Positions 1-10,788 of a DNA stretch of 64,000 nucleotides are shown here, in pieces. Origin of the DNA: Pseudofabraea citricarpa (Eukaryota; Ascomycota; Leotiomycetes; Helotiales; Dermateaceae); NCBI GenBank assembly GCA_029641185.1, contig JAPWGK010000003.1, positions 372,001-436,000 of the forward strand, written 5' to 3'. Position numbers and translations under genes: made by a program. Under the pieces are notes generated by a model, which searched no databases, had not been told where the DNA came from, and saw only the letters and a list, made by a program, of their open reading frames with translations. Every line of letters starts with the position of its first letter. Position 1 is the first letter of the stretch.

Positions 1-882
1 TACTGGCAACATCTCAAGGAGCTTTCCAGGTGCCATAATAGCAATCTCAATGTTCTTTGCTCCAGTCTGTACAACTTCCAGTAAAGACTTGATGGTCAAC
101 TTAATAGTTGCCTCTCTGTCCATATCGTCCTTATGGTTTCGTTCGAGGAACTCGCGAACTGTCTTGCTGGATCTACCAATAGCATTTGCCTTCCTATGAG
201 AGTCGTTAGTGTGTGTATTTTACAACCCATTTTAGTTCGAACATACCATGCAGAGTAGATTCCAGACGGCTCGGTCTGGTAAAGTCTGGGTGTCTTGTCG
301 TTTGGATCAAATCCAACAATCAAGGTACTGATTCCAAAGGGTCGAACACCACCACTCTGTGTATATCTTTGTTGAACACCCGCTACGTATTTTGTGATGT
401 ACTCTATCGTAACTGGATCCTCGACTGTCAGACGATGCGATTGTGCCTCTAATCTAGCCTTGTCAACCAGAATTCGAGCATCGGCATTAAGACCTGCAAA
501 CGCGAGGCAGACGTGGGTATCGACAAGTCCAATCTTGGATGGGGTAATTCGTGTGTCTTGCAACTTCATCGCTGAACGCTTCTCGCATCCCAACACTACA
601 ATATCTGCGCCCTTCACACCCACAGCACATGTTCCTGGGCCAATGTTAGCTTCAGCTTCCTCAGCACAATGCCACCTTCGTACCTCGTTTGACAGCCTCC
701 AGCGCGTATTCAACCTGGAAGACATGTCCATCCGGACTATTAAGTGGGTTAGAGATCGATCGAAGCTTCACAGTTGTTGAGGCTTACCTGAACACTGAAA
801 GATGTTAGCTTTGTGACTATGAAGCTGTATTACAAGGGCAGCTTGGCTTACCAGAGAGAGCTCTATCGTATCCGGAAGCCAT
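1..882 (-). CDS. PRE6: 20S proteasome subunit alpha-4 (partial, C-terminus off the left edge)
   Basis: Structural alpha subunit of the 20S proteasome core, which degrades ubiquitinated proteins in cytosol and nucleus. The N-terminus [19 protein letters not shown], then [18 protein letters not shown] and [13 protein letters not shown], match the alpha-4 (yeast Pre6, human PSMA7) family. Exons on the minus strand: 882-852, 788-794 (a 7-nt microexon), 736-684, 634-247 and 193-1. The frame closes at every junction. Exon 5 encodes [19 protein letters not shown] and the helix [19 protein letters not shown], and the reading is still open at base 1. The start is chosen because MASGYDRA is the family N-terminus. 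It lies divergent to the dehydrogenase gene that starts 508 bp away. Identification is very secure. Confidence 0.95.
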
Positions 883-1389
883 AATTTAATTCGTTCAGAG
901 TACTGGCTTGGACAGTGAATTGTATTGATCGGACCCGGGAGTCAAAGATTATGAGGGAGAGTTGGGGGTTGCGATGTAGATGAGACGGGCTGCTTCATGA
1001 CCGCAGGCTGCTGTTGTACTCGCGTTGCGGAAGCTCCATGATCACATGATATGTAACTGCCACATCGCGCGCGCCACACTTTACCTGGAGAAGGCTGACA
1101 ATCACATCTTCAGAGGCTTGCTCCAACTCCAACCTTGCAAAACATCCGAAGATTGACGGTTGGTTCTGGATACCATTTATTTATTTATCCGTTGGATCAT
1201 CATCATTTGCTGTTAGCTTTGTCTTATACCCTTGTTGTCTATTTTTTGGACGCACTAAAAAAGTTCTCCACGGTAGACTTTGATAGCTTCTATCATCCCG
1301 AAGGCGACTAAGCACATCCCACTCCAGATTTTTGTACATCCGACCACGACTTCTTGCAGACAAACAACCGTGCCAATTGAACCGACATA
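883..1389. promoter_or_regulatory. Divergent intergenic region between PRE6 and the D-2-hydroxyacid dehydrogenase
   Basis: About 500 bp that should hold both promoters. It has a short TTTATTTATTTATCC tract near 1177-1191. No gene or repeat is visible. Confidence 0.5.
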
Positions 1390-3090
1390 ATGGCAACTCG
1401 ATCACGGTTTGCGCTTGCAGTAGGCAGGGCTCGCATTTCAAATGGCCCGGCTTCGAGAACTGCCTTACGATCACTGGCGCAGACTCGATGGCAAAGTACA
1501 GCTAGTGTAGAGGACAATGCCAACATCCCAAAGGGATCTACTACAGCTTCAAAGACGATTAAATTTACCTCCGAAACCTACCCAGAGCTAAAGCGAGAAT
1601 CGAAGTTCGCTGAGATCTCAGAAGATCACGTCAAATTCTTCAAGGAGCTACTTGGGAAAGAATCTGCGATTATTGATGGAGTTACCAAAGACGCGACCGA
1701 CGATATTGAGCCTTTCAATGGCGATTGGATGCGGAAGTACAGAGGACACACAAAGCTGGTCTTAAAGCCTGGGTCTACGGAGGAGGTCAGCAAGGTTTTA
1801 AAATACTGTAACGACAACATGCTGGCTGTGGTTCCACAGGGTGGAAACACCGGGCTTGTTGGAGGATCCGTCCCAGTCTTTGACGAGATTGTTATCAACA
1901 TGAGCCGTATGGATCAAGTCAGATCATTCGATGATGTTTCTGGCACATTAGTTGCAGATGCAGGCTGTATTTTGGAAACTACCGATAATTACCTGGCAGA
2001 GAAAGGTTACATCTTTCCATTAGATCTAGGTGCCAAAGGTACCTGTCATATTGGTGGTAATGTAGCGACAAATGCTGGAGGACTGCGCTTACTTAGATAT
2101 GGAAGTCTCCATGGAACCGTACTAGGCGTCGAAGCTGTCTTGCCAGATGGAACCATTGTCGACGATCTCTCCAAGCTAAGAAAGAATAACACTGGCTATG
2201 ATCTTAAGCAACTTTTTATCGGTGCTGAAGGAACAATTGGGATTATCACTGCAATCTCTATCATCTGCCCACAGCGACCAAAGGCAACAAATGTTGCATT
2301 CTTTGGACTTGAGTCATTCGAGAAAGTCCAAGAGGCGTTCAAAGAGGCCAAAGGCCAGCTTTCTGAGATTCTGTCTGCCTTCGAGTTGATGGATAGCCCA
2401 AGTCAGGATCTCGTTGCGAGAGTGACCAAAAATAAAAGACCTCTTGAGGACAAGCATCCATTCTACTGCCTGATTGAGACCGGCGGATCCAACTCGGAGC
2501 ATGATAACGAGAAACTTGAAAAGTTCCTTGAATATGTTATGGAAAAAGAAATCGTGTCTGACGGTGTTGTTGCACAAGATGAGACTCAAGTTAAGGCGCT
2601 TTGGGCATGGCGAGAAGGTGTTGCGGAATGCTCAGCTCACTATGGAGGCGTCTACAAATACGATGTCTCAATACCGCTTGCTGAACTTTATCAGCTCGTT
2701 GATGATACTCGTGAGAGAATCACAGAGGCAGGTCTTTTGGGCGAAGATGACTCACATCCTGTTATGGACGTCATAGGTTATGGTCACATGGGTGACGCAA
2801 ATCTTCATCTGAATGTTGTTGTACGTCGTTATGATAAAGCTGTTGAAAAGGTGTTAGAACCTTTTGTGTACGAGTGGATTGCAAAACGAAGCGGAAGTAT
2901 CAGTGCTGAGCACGGGTTGGGTCTGCAAAAGAAGAACTACATTGGATATAGTCGAAGTCCTACCATGATTGCCTTGATGAAGCAAATCAAGAAGTTGTAC
3001 GATCCTGTAAGTTTCCGACAGTCTTTTCCCCCGGCATATGCTAATGTTTTGGCTCAGAACGGAATTATGAATCCATACAAATATATCTAA
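1390..3090 (+). CDS. DLD2: Mitochondrial FAD-linked D-2-hydroxyglutarate/D-lactate dehydrogenase
   Basis: Oxidises D-2-hydroxyacids such as D-2-hydroxyglutarate or D-lactate with FAD. Residues 1-38 form an Arg/Ser/Ala-rich presequence ending near RWQST, which suggests mitochondrial import. The FAD-binding segment contains PQGGNTGLVGGSVPVFDE (about residues 148-165) and GGNVATNAGG. The C-terminal catalytic part has GHMGDANLHLN (about 465) and SAEHGLGLQKK (about 505). An intron lies at 3007-3057 (GTAAGT...GCTAAT...CAG). It is 51 nt long with no stop, so unspliced reading adds 17 spurious residues. Spliced, the end reads KKLYDPNGIMNPYKYI, as in the family, and the protein is 549 aa. Whether D-lactate or D-2-hydroxyglutarate is preferred cannot be read from sequence; the family is yeast Dld2/Dld3. 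It is convergent with the tannase gene. Confidence 0.92.
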   Translation: MATRSRFALAVGRARISNGPASRTALRSLAQTRWQSTASVEDNANIPKGSTTASKTIKFTSETYPELKRESKFAEISEDHVKFFKELLGKESAIIDGVTKDATDDIEPFNGDWMRKYRGHTKLVLKPGSTEEVSKVLKYCNDNMLAVVPQGGNTGLVGGSVPVFDEIVINMSRMDQVRSFDDVSGTLVADAGCILETTDNYLAEKGYIFPLDLGAKGTCHIGGNVATNAGGLRLLRYGSLHGTVLGVEAVLPDGTIVDDLSKLRKNNTGYDLKQLFIGAEGTIGIITAISIICPQRPKATNVAFFGLESFEKVQEAFKEAKGQLSEILSAFELMDSPSQDLVARVTKNKRPLEDKHPFYCLIETGGSNSEHDNEKLEKFLEYVMEKEIVSDGVVAQDETQVKALWAWREGVAECSAHYGGVYKYDVSIPLAELYQLVDDTRERITEAGLLGEDDSHPVMDVIGYGHMGDANLHLNVVVRRYDKAVEKVLEPFVYEWIAKRSGSISAEHGLGLQKKNYIGYSRSPTMIALMKQIKKLYDPVSFRQSFPPAYANVLAQNGIMNPYKYI

Positions 3091-3271
3091 AGGTTGGGAA
3101 ATCACTGTTGTACATATAATTCTTCAGATATATACGCTATTTCATTCAGCTAATCTAGCAAAAACCGCTCACAGTTTCGAGACGAATTGCCTTCTGCAAT
3201 CTCGTCGAGCCTGTCGTCGGAGTCTGCACTGTGCTAAACAAAAATAAGCATGCTTTCCCTTGCGCAGTATG

Positions 3272-5069
3272 CTACTTGCAGTAGAAGTTCTCTGCTACCT
3301 TCCAATCCCCCTTGCCTTTGTAATATTGCTTTTTGGGATATGTGCAGAGAGGTCGGTTTAGCACCGGGCCTTGACTTGCTTTCAAGCTGGTAGCATTTAA
3401 AGTCTCAGGTACCACTCCATTTTCTACCCATTGCATTAAAGCTTCAAATGTAGAGTCGGGGTGTACACCGGTACCGCTGGCACAGTGCTCAAGACCCGGA
3501 GCAGTAAATAAACGATAATAATCTTTCACGCCAGGATCGACTTTGGTCACAGCATCATAATAATTCATCATCCCAAGTGGGGAGATGATCGGATCCATCT
3601 ATCGATACCAATAAGTTAGCAAGCAATAATTTCAAGTTTTCCAACTTTCGCTGTCTGTCACGGAGAAAGAGGAGATCTCCACGTACCAATCCATGGTAAG
3701 TGATCATCTTTCCACCAATATCTCGAAACTCTCTAAGATCCGGATCCACCGTGCCTATGATAGAATCATACTGTTGCACTGAAGTGTGGAAAAGGTGTTT
3801 AAAATCTTTACGTGACAATTTTGTCAGATCGGCGGTTGCGTTCTTCATGACAAAAAGTCTGATCCAAGACTCAGAAACAGAAAATGGCACGCTGGTGCAA
3901 ATGTTATCCTCTGTGCAAGAGGTAGAGGCGATGCCTAGCCAACCGGTCAGATTGGTCCCAGGCGTAACACCAAATCCAGTAGAGGACTTTCCAGGGCCTT
4001 CAGGGCCGTTCCAAGCAGCTTTCACAGCCTTCTCTGCCACAGAAGAGATCTGTCGATTCGCACCAGTATCGCTGCATTTAATGGTTCTGCCGACAAGGCT
4101 CTCGGGGTCGAACTTGCATTTTGATGGATCGGAGATGACACCATCGACAATTCCATCGTTACCATCGCATGCGGAAACAGTTGCGGCTGTGATGGCATCC
4201 ATCTCGCAATTGCGTGGATATTCCCCAAGCTCATTCATCACCAAAGCAGGCCAAAAGTTGCTGAACTGCATTACGGACCAATTGATGGCTGGGGCACCTG
4301 CGGCTATACCATCATATGCATCTGGGTATCGCTGTGCCAGCATCAACCCTTGACGTCCTCCTTGCGAGCAGCCATTCCAGTAAGAATATCTAGGCCGCTG
4401 CCCATAAAAGTTTTCCGTGATTGCTTTGCCGATGATTGCACCTTCATTGAGTGATACCGATGCGATGTTCTGCAGCAAATAAAGGTTTACGTTTCCCGGA
4501 CTGAGAAGAGCCCAAGTAGGGTCCAAGGATCCAGTTAAGCCAGCATCGCTGGAGACTGCGACAAAGCCTTCGCTGACTGCTGCCAGCATACTCTCAAATG
4601 TGTAGCTGAAAAGTCCAGCTACCCAACCGCCTCCTCCTATTCCTTGCATCCGTCCATTCCAATTATCTATCGGCATCCATACTTGAGTGTGAAGAGTATC
4701 ATTCTGACCAGGATGAGTGTATTCGAGTGTGATATTGCAATAGTTGACGTCGGTAGCTGTTAAAGGTGGATTGTTCATGTAGTATGGAGCATGGCCCGAA
4801 GCATTCGTAACAACATTCGCCTCGATCGATAGAAATTCTACGCCTTGCAAGACTGGATATTGAAAGGTTGCCATCGAGCATGCAGCAGCAGAGATGGAGC
4901 CATTGAAGTGAGATGAGCTCAAGCTCGCCTTGATCGCTGGCGGAGAAACAGGATAACCTGAGAACTTTTCCAGGCCAAGGTATGTAATCAGAAATGAGAG
5001 TATCACTGCGCTTGAGTATAGCAATCTGCGCGTAGCAACGCCCGTTGAGGAAGAAGATAAGCTCGGCAT
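3272..5069 (-). CDS. Tannase/feruloyl esterase-family hydrolase
   Basis: Serine esterase of the tannase family, probably acting on plant phenolic esters outside the cell or at its surface. Two exons, 5069-3687 and 3598-3272, joined in phase 0, give 569 aa, the usual family length. The nucleophile elbow is GCSQGGRQG with Ser235. Exon 2 supplies the acid Asp463 in HGLMDP and His499 in LEHCASGTG. Cys234 and Cys500 flank the Ser and His, matching the CS-D-HC arrangement of this family, in which a disulfide brings the catalytic residues together. Residues 13-33 are hydrophobic after Arg-Arg, so the N-terminus may be a signal anchor rather than a cleaved signal peptide. The intron splits the Ser exon from the Asp/His exon. 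Substrate is unknown: both tannin and feruloyl esters occur in the family. Confidence 0.9.
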
Positions 5070-5940
5070 GGTGTTTTTGAGGATGAGAGATTGTTTCTCT
5101 GTTTTTTTGTGCGCACAACCAACCTCGTAGGGTTAGGATAATTCTGAACAAGAAGATTTGAGTTCATGTAAGGTGGTTTTCCCAACGTCTCCCACCAAAC
5201 TCTAATCGTTGTACACATCATATGCCACTAATGTACGGTACCGATCTACCTGATCACAGAGTATCACGTGTGTGTACCAAACCAAGATGTTGATGGTGTT
5301 GTAGAACCGTGATCTCAGAGGCTTGAAGACCTTAAACGAACTTCAGTCTCCTATTTCTTAGATCCATTGTCTAATTCGTAGTCAATGCAACTGCTGGCAC
5401 ATAGCCGACCTGGAAGCTAGCTTCTGCCGGTTGACCTTCCGAATTATCATACCAAGTGTCAAAAAATGCTACGCCTCCCATTGTTTGAGCTTCAATAAGG
5501 CTAGAGCACTTGAGATAAGGGATTCAGCCTCTCAATTGACTTTTGTACTCTAAAATACAAGATCTAGATGGACACGATTGGGTTGTCGCTAATGTTCTCG
5601 CTTACCGGACGCATCGCATTCTCGAATACGCGTATCGACCAATTTAGGTTACGGCCCGCTCTCGCTCCCCCTTTCCCGCCAGCCTTCGAATACGCGTATT
5701 GCTTTGCAGGCTTGGCATTGTTATCTTGCAGGCAAGGCCTACTCAGAACTAAAATATAAAGTCATTTGTCCCTCCAAAATCTGGCATTTCAAGCCAGAGC
5801 TTGACATCCATAGATCAACATCTTTCCTCTCCGCTTCTTGTATCTTCACGCTATTCGATCACAATTCAATTTGTTCCAAGCGTTCTTAAGCGACAACTAA
5901 CACGATAATACCCTGAGCAAGATCTTAACAGGACTTCAAA
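5070..5940. other. Intergenic region between tannase and RTA1 genes
   Basis: Divergent promoter region of about 870 bp. Two exact 14-bp direct repeats are listed separately. Otherwise only short chance reading frames are visible. Confidence 0.5.
5622..5699. promoter_or_regulatory. Two copies of a 14-bp repeat with palindromic core ATACGCGTAT
   Basis: TCGAATACGCGTAT occurs exactly at 5622-5635 and 5686-5699, 64 bp apart and about 240-320 bp upstream of the RTA1 start. The core ATACGCGTAT is a perfect palindrome and contains ACGCGT, the MluI cell-cycle-box hexamer. The same 10-bp palindrome recurs at 11493-11502 before the UPC2-like factor. A role as an operator is inferred. Confidence 0.45.
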
Positions 5941-6877
5941 ATGGCCATTCTTAAGCCATACAAAGGCGACTATTACTTATGGAATTATATACCATCAACA
6001 GCTGCTAGTGCAATATTCGCTCTACTTTTCTTTGCAGCAACAAGCATACACTTCTGGCGGCAGTTCAAGACTCGTTCTCGCTTTTGCTGGCCATTTTCTC
6101 TAGGTTGTCTTTGTAAGTGCTTTGATTTACTACCTCTCGGCATGTACTAAGATAAAGATAGTTGAAGGAATTGGCTATGCAGCTAGAGCTGGAGCCGCCA
6201 GCAAAACCGATAAGCTGATGCCATACATCATCCAAAACTTCTTCATCCTCGTCGCGCCCGCCCTCTTCGCGGCTTCCATCTACATGACACTCGGTCGAAT
6301 TATGCGATGCGTGAAGGGCGAACACCACTCGATCATCCGAATCGGATGGCTCACCAAGATTTTCGTGACTGGCGATGTGCTTTCGTTCATGGTACAAGGA
6401 GGATCAGCTGGATTGATGTTCAACGAAAGCACGCAGCATCTTGGGGAGATGGTAGTCTTGGCTGGTCTCTTCATCCAGATCATTTCCTTTGGGATCTTCT
6501 TCATCTGCGCCGTTATTTTCAAGCGACGCATGGACAGCCATCCCACTTCTGAGTCGTATATCGCTACGGCACCCTGGAGACAAACTCTGTATATGCTCTA
6601 TACTGTCAGCATCCTCATCTTCGTCCGTTCCATCTTTCGCGTCGTTGAGTATATTCAAGGCCAGAATGGATATTCGTTGAAGCATGAGTGGACACTTTAT
6701 GTGTTCGACTCTATTCCAATGTTCATTGTTGTGGTTGTTTTCTTTATCTACTATCCGAGTAGACTGCACCAGGCTTCGGCTGAAGACCTTCCGATGAATA
6801 GTCACACTGTGAGCAATGAGAGCCAAGAAGGAAAGGGGACCTTTCAAAACAGGGTTCAGAGGTACATGTCTTCTTGA
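5941..6877 (+). CDS. RTA1-family seven-transmembrane protein
   Basis: Membrane protein of the fungal RTA1/RSB1 family. Members are linked to lipid translocation and to resistance to azoles, aminocholesterol or sphingoid bases. Exons 5941-6112 and 6162-6877 (49-nt intron with a TACTAAG branch site) give 295 aa. About seven hydrophobic segments are visible, starting at ASAIFALLFFAATSIHF. The family signature is seen in FEGIGYAARAG, PALFAASIYMTLGRI, GDVLSFMVQGGSAGLM and RSIFRVVEY. The C-terminal tail is hydrophilic. The promoter holds two palindromic repeats shared with the promoter of the UPC2-like regulator at 11.6 kb. A link to sterol or drug stress is an inference from family and context. 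Confidence 0.9.
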
Positions 6878-7125
6878 GCATTGCGAGTTATATGAAGTGG
6901 CACAACCTTGTTGGATATTTGGGAGGGTTTTCTTTTCTTCTTTTCATGGATACGATAAGGTCTAAGGGTTGTTTTTGTTATCTCATTTTTGGAGTGATTG
7001 GGTAATTTTGGTAGTTTTGGTAGTCATGTAGCGATGCAATTTCCAATAACGATATAGAGATATAGCAGATGTTGATTTGAGATATGTACTAGAATGTATT
7101 TCACACTGCTTCCTTCAAACCCCAT

Positions 7126-7552
7126 CTAAGCCTTTGGTGGAGGCTTTGGGCATCCAATTCCCCAACCAGTAGTGATATCGCAACAGTCCGCATCCTAAAA
7201 GATTGTTCATATCAGTCTCGACTTTTACTAAAGAAGAGGGGGGGTAAGCTTACACATTGCTCCTTAGTGATACCCATATTTACGCAGAAATTCGAAGTCT
7301 CGATGCCATTGAAGCAGGCTCCTGTACCGAGCTGACGGTTACAAGCATCTCCACCAGAGTCTCCTCCCCAGCAGCAGTTGTGATCCTTCACAAAATTCTT
7401 TGTGCACTATGCAACATGTCAGCATATTTCTTTCGTCAATGAATCGCGGACCATTAATAGCATGATTATAGCTCGGCTAATCTGGGTGGACTGACTGTAG
7501 CGGATGCAGTTGCTGCAAGAACGAAGGCAATAATGGCATTGGTGAACTGCAT
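7126..7552 (-). CDS. Small secreted ten-cysteine protein, copy 1 (DADCC family)
   Basis: No known family recognised. Three exons, 7552-7496, 7406-7254 and 7194-7126, all phase 0, give 92 aa. The signal peptide is MQFTNAIIAFVLAATASAT; the donor of intron 1 is GTCAGT. The mature part has ten cysteines spaced C-x9-CC-x9-C-x8-C-x9-C-x9-C-DAD-CC-x9-C, with CNRQ in the middle and a terminal W-G-x-x-C-P. The second intron lies exactly between the Cys and DADCC, as in the two relatives at 8.8 and 10.4 kb. Small size, signal peptide and an even cysteine count suggest an extracellular disulfide-rich protein such as an effector or antimicrobial. That role is a guess. Confidence 0.8.
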
Positions 7553-8808
7553 TCTGAGGGATTGAGCGGGTTCGTGGGAAGTAAAGAATGTCTGTTGAGA
7601 ATGAGAGAAATGAGTAAATGATGGTTGTGTTTTTTTCGATGGACATGTCTGCTATATATACTCGACTTTCCAACCCCACCCTACCAAAAGATCTGATCGC
7701 TAATATACATTTGAAACAGTGATCACTAACAAGAACTCAGCAATACTACTATCCTTCCTGCCAAGTCACCGCGATGAACTAGTTGAAAGCGCACTCAGAA
7801 TTACTTGAGAAGAACATGCCAAGCCTTGCGTCGGATCCATAAAGTACTGATAATCCTTTTCAAGTTCATGGAAGTTTCCTTGCCAATCATCTCTAGATTG
7901 AAAACGGTGCTTTAGGGTTCTCTGTGCATCAATGTGGTAATTTGTCGCTGTTGTTAGCGACCAACCAAGTTATCCTGAATTATCGTATGGGTGGGTGGTG
8001 TGTTATATCGCCGAGGTTCTGCAAGAAGGACTGAGCGCCAATCATCTGAGCGCACTGCTTTATGCTGTACAAACCTTTATATCCACAAGAGATCAGCGTA
8101 CTGACGATCCTAGAATTGGCTTGCTTTAGAACATCAAAAAGCAGAATTTAGGTTATGTACAAAAGTCTATTCTACATTAGAGTACTTGGAATTTGCGCAA
8201 TACTCAAAGAGGCCTTTTCTCGAACATCTGCCTTGGCGGAAATTAGCCACAAAATTTCTCAATGCGGATAGACTGTCGGCTGTCTGTCTGAAGGATCAAA
8301 TCTTTACAGTAGCGTCAATGCCTACAGAAAGCTTAAATCACAAAGCTCAACAAGCAAAATTCTACGTCATGTAGATGAATCTCGACGATCTTCCTAGTAT
8401 GAACTCTATTCATCGTATCCTCCTGGGTGCATGGAACCACGTGTTGTAAAAACGGGGTTTTGTGATCCTACACATGGATCATTAGGCTTAACTCTCCTGA
8501 GAGTGCTACCGGTAGTTCGTCGCATGTTTTTGATCTACGGCCTTGCTAGCCGATCTGTAGCGAGGCTTTCCCAGCAATTATTACCAAGGCCAATAGCCAT
8601 ATTCATGAGATTGACTTCACTAATTGATAACGAAATTGCGGGAAAGCATCATGTTCACATTCTGGTAATCGAATTTGTGTTGGCAGGTTTACTTTCATAT
8701 ATACTGGCTATCTAAAAAGGCAAGAAAAGTGCATCGGTTTTGATTTAAATAAACACATCAAAAGTATATACAACTTTAACCACTCAGGCCCGTTTCCCAA
8801 ACCCATCC
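7553..8808. other. Intergenic region between secreted-protein copies 1 and 2
   Basis: About 1.25 kb. A TATATATA run lies roughly 100 bp upstream of copy 1. Short unrelated frames of 60-95 codons (for example 8431-8715) show no recognisable domain. No repeat or RNA gene is seen. Confidence 0.4.
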
Positions 8809-9203
8809 TTAATTCTTTCCAGGGCATGAACGACCCCAAGTAGTTGAGATTTGACAGCAATCAGCATCCTATCTAGAAGTCAGTAAAAGCGTTAGAGCTT
8901 ACGATGGGTACTACTAACGCATTGCGATTGTGTAATTCCAACATCAGAGCAGTAAGTTGCAGCAGCGGTATTGCAAACAATCAACTCATTGACGAAATTG
9001 TTCTGGCGTTGGCAACCAGCTTTGGAAACATAGCAGCAATCAATACTCTTGTGGCAGGATCCGTCCTAAAAATTACTTAGCCACGGATGCGAATAGTTCT
9101 TAGACCAATTACTCACTGGATCGCCACCCTGCTGGGGAGCTGCAAAGGTGGTACCGACCATCATGGCGGAGATGAAGCTGGCGATAAAGATAGTGAACTG
9201 CAT
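8809..9203 (-). CDS. Small secreted ten-cysteine protein, copy 2 (DADCC family)
   Basis: Paralogue of the genes at 7.1 and 10.4 kb. Exons 9203-9117, 9065-8919 and 8868-8809 are joined in phase 0 and give 97 aa. The signal peptide begins MQFTIFIASFISAMM and ends near TTFA. Mature cysteine spacing is C-x5-CC-x6-C-x12-C-x7-C-x9-C-DAD-CC-x9-C, ending W-G-R-S-C-P-G-K-N. The acceptor of intron 2 must be ATAG just before GAT: using the AG four bases earlier would hit a stop. The upstream region carries GAGTATAAAGC as a likely TATA box. Outside the cysteines it shares little with copy 1, so the duplication is not recent. Molecular function is unknown. Confidence 0.8.
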
Positions 9204-10387
9204 CTTGAAGTTATAAGAAATTGATTCTGGAATGACTTAGAAGGGTTGGAAGGTTAAATGAGTGATTCTAGAACAAAGTGAGTGACGGTGGTGGTTTCTG
9301 TGCCTTGAACGGCTGATGCAATGTGCTTTATACTCAGCGGCTTGAAAGGCAGTTTTTCTTCTGTTGTGATAGCATTAAACCACAATAGACTTATATGGTA
9401 GACTTTGAATTCGATGACCACTAAGCCACAAAGGCACAAGATCAGAGCACGGTTAAAGTTCAACTGGTGTCATTGACGCAAGTACGAGAATTAAGACTCT
9501 CGAAGGATTGAGCGCCATGTTTGCGATAAATAGTTGGCCGCGATGGAAACAGGAACAACAAAAATTGGTTCCTCGGCCTTTCAGCTAACATCTACCATGC
9601 AAGTGATGAAGTTAGTTGGCGATGGCATGAAATCAAGATTGGCATCTCGGCATGCTCGGCAAGAAAAATGCCAAACATAAATTAAGCGACTAGCACCGAA
9701 GGACGGGGAATACCCATGTGGTACCGCAACCGCTGAAACGGCTTGCCGATCTTGCCTTACCTAATTTCTGGCCATTAAGGTTTTAAATGGAGCTTGGTAC
9801 ATAGTTAAGATTGTCTTGAGTCTCTGAATCCAAATGCGGATTGCTTCTGTAAGCTAGCCGTCTAGGTCTGACCTTACCAGCGTGGTTTGTCTTATCTATT
9901 ATGGTTTACAATCTCCAGAAAAATGGGGTGAACTTCTGGAAGATCTATAACCTTAACTTGTCTTGGCTTGCCCAGTGCTGATCCTTCGACCACGGCAAGA
10001 CGAGAGAAGGAGCAGTTTGTTTAGGTAAAGTATGTGTCACCATGAGGCTCTTCACTCCCACAAACGATTGGCATTAATTGGTATCTTTTCATGCCATGAT
10101 GCTCGTAGCCTCGATGACCTTGATCTTTAGCCAAGATTGTGATTTGACCCATCAAGTAGAGTTTCACTCAGCCTTTCTTTTGAGCAGAGCAAATAAGTAA
10201 GGGAGCCTGATGTTTGTCATTGTGGGGATTGTTTTGGGCCTACTGGGAAGAATTTGTGTAGATTTATGATACATAAATACTGGGTAGTCTCCCTTTTTTA
10301 AGGCATCATAACTATCATCCACCATCTTCTTCCTCAACATACATCAATCCAATTCTCTCAAGTTCTTCTTCCTCCCAACTATTCAAA
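9204..10387. other. Intergenic region between secreted-protein copies 2 and 3
   Basis: About 1.2 kb serving as the divergent promoter region for copies 2 and 3. ACATAAATAC near 10270 is a possible TATA element for copy 3. No gene or clear repeat was seen. Confidence 0.4.
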
Positions 10388-10788
10388 ATGCAATTCAATA
10401 CCTTAATCACCGCCGCTGTATCAGCTTTCCTACTTGCTGGCTCAGCCTTCGCTGTAAGTTGTCCCTTTGGATAAAACTACTGCTGATAGATTCAAATGCT
10501 AACACACATTTTCTAGGCCAGTTGTCATGAGAGTAATAACTGCTGTTACTCTTCTACAGCAGCTTGTAGACGCCAACTGGGACAGTTCAATGGCGGGGTA
10601 CTTGGTCTTTGCAGTGACTCTCCTTCAAATATGGAGAGCTGGACTCTGTGCGAGCGTGTTGATGTTACCCGAGTCGACTGCGTAAGTAGATCCTGTATTT
10701 TTGAAGCCGTGTGCTTTTTGCTAATAAATTTAAACAGGACGCCGACTGTTGTGCTATTGACACCAAGTGGGGACGTGGTTGCCCATAG
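10388..10788 (+). CDS. Small secreted ten-cysteine protein, copy 3 (DADCC family)
   Basis: Third member of the family, on the opposite strand. Exons 10388-10453, 10517-10681 and 10738-10788, all phase 0, give 93 aa. The signal peptide is MQFNTLITAAVSAFLLAGSA followed by FA. Cysteines are spaced C-x5-CC-x6-C-x14-C-x12-C-x9-C-DAD-CC-x9-C, with CRRQ after the fourth cysteine and W-G-R-G-C-P at the end. The intron before DADCC is at the same codon as in copies 1 and 2, which is independent evidence for common descent. It is too short and too interrupted to show up as a long open frame. Function is unknown. Confidence 0.82.

Noticed and set aside
8431..8715. 94-codon frame between secreted-protein genes
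   Set aside because: No signal peptide, conserved motif or neighbouring exon; length is compatible with chance.
7126..10788. Hydrophobin identity for the three cysteine-rich secreted proteins
   Set aside because: Hydrophobins have eight cysteines with a C-CC-C-C-CC-C order and a more hydrophobic body. These have ten, with two extra single cysteines before DADCC and a WGxxC end.
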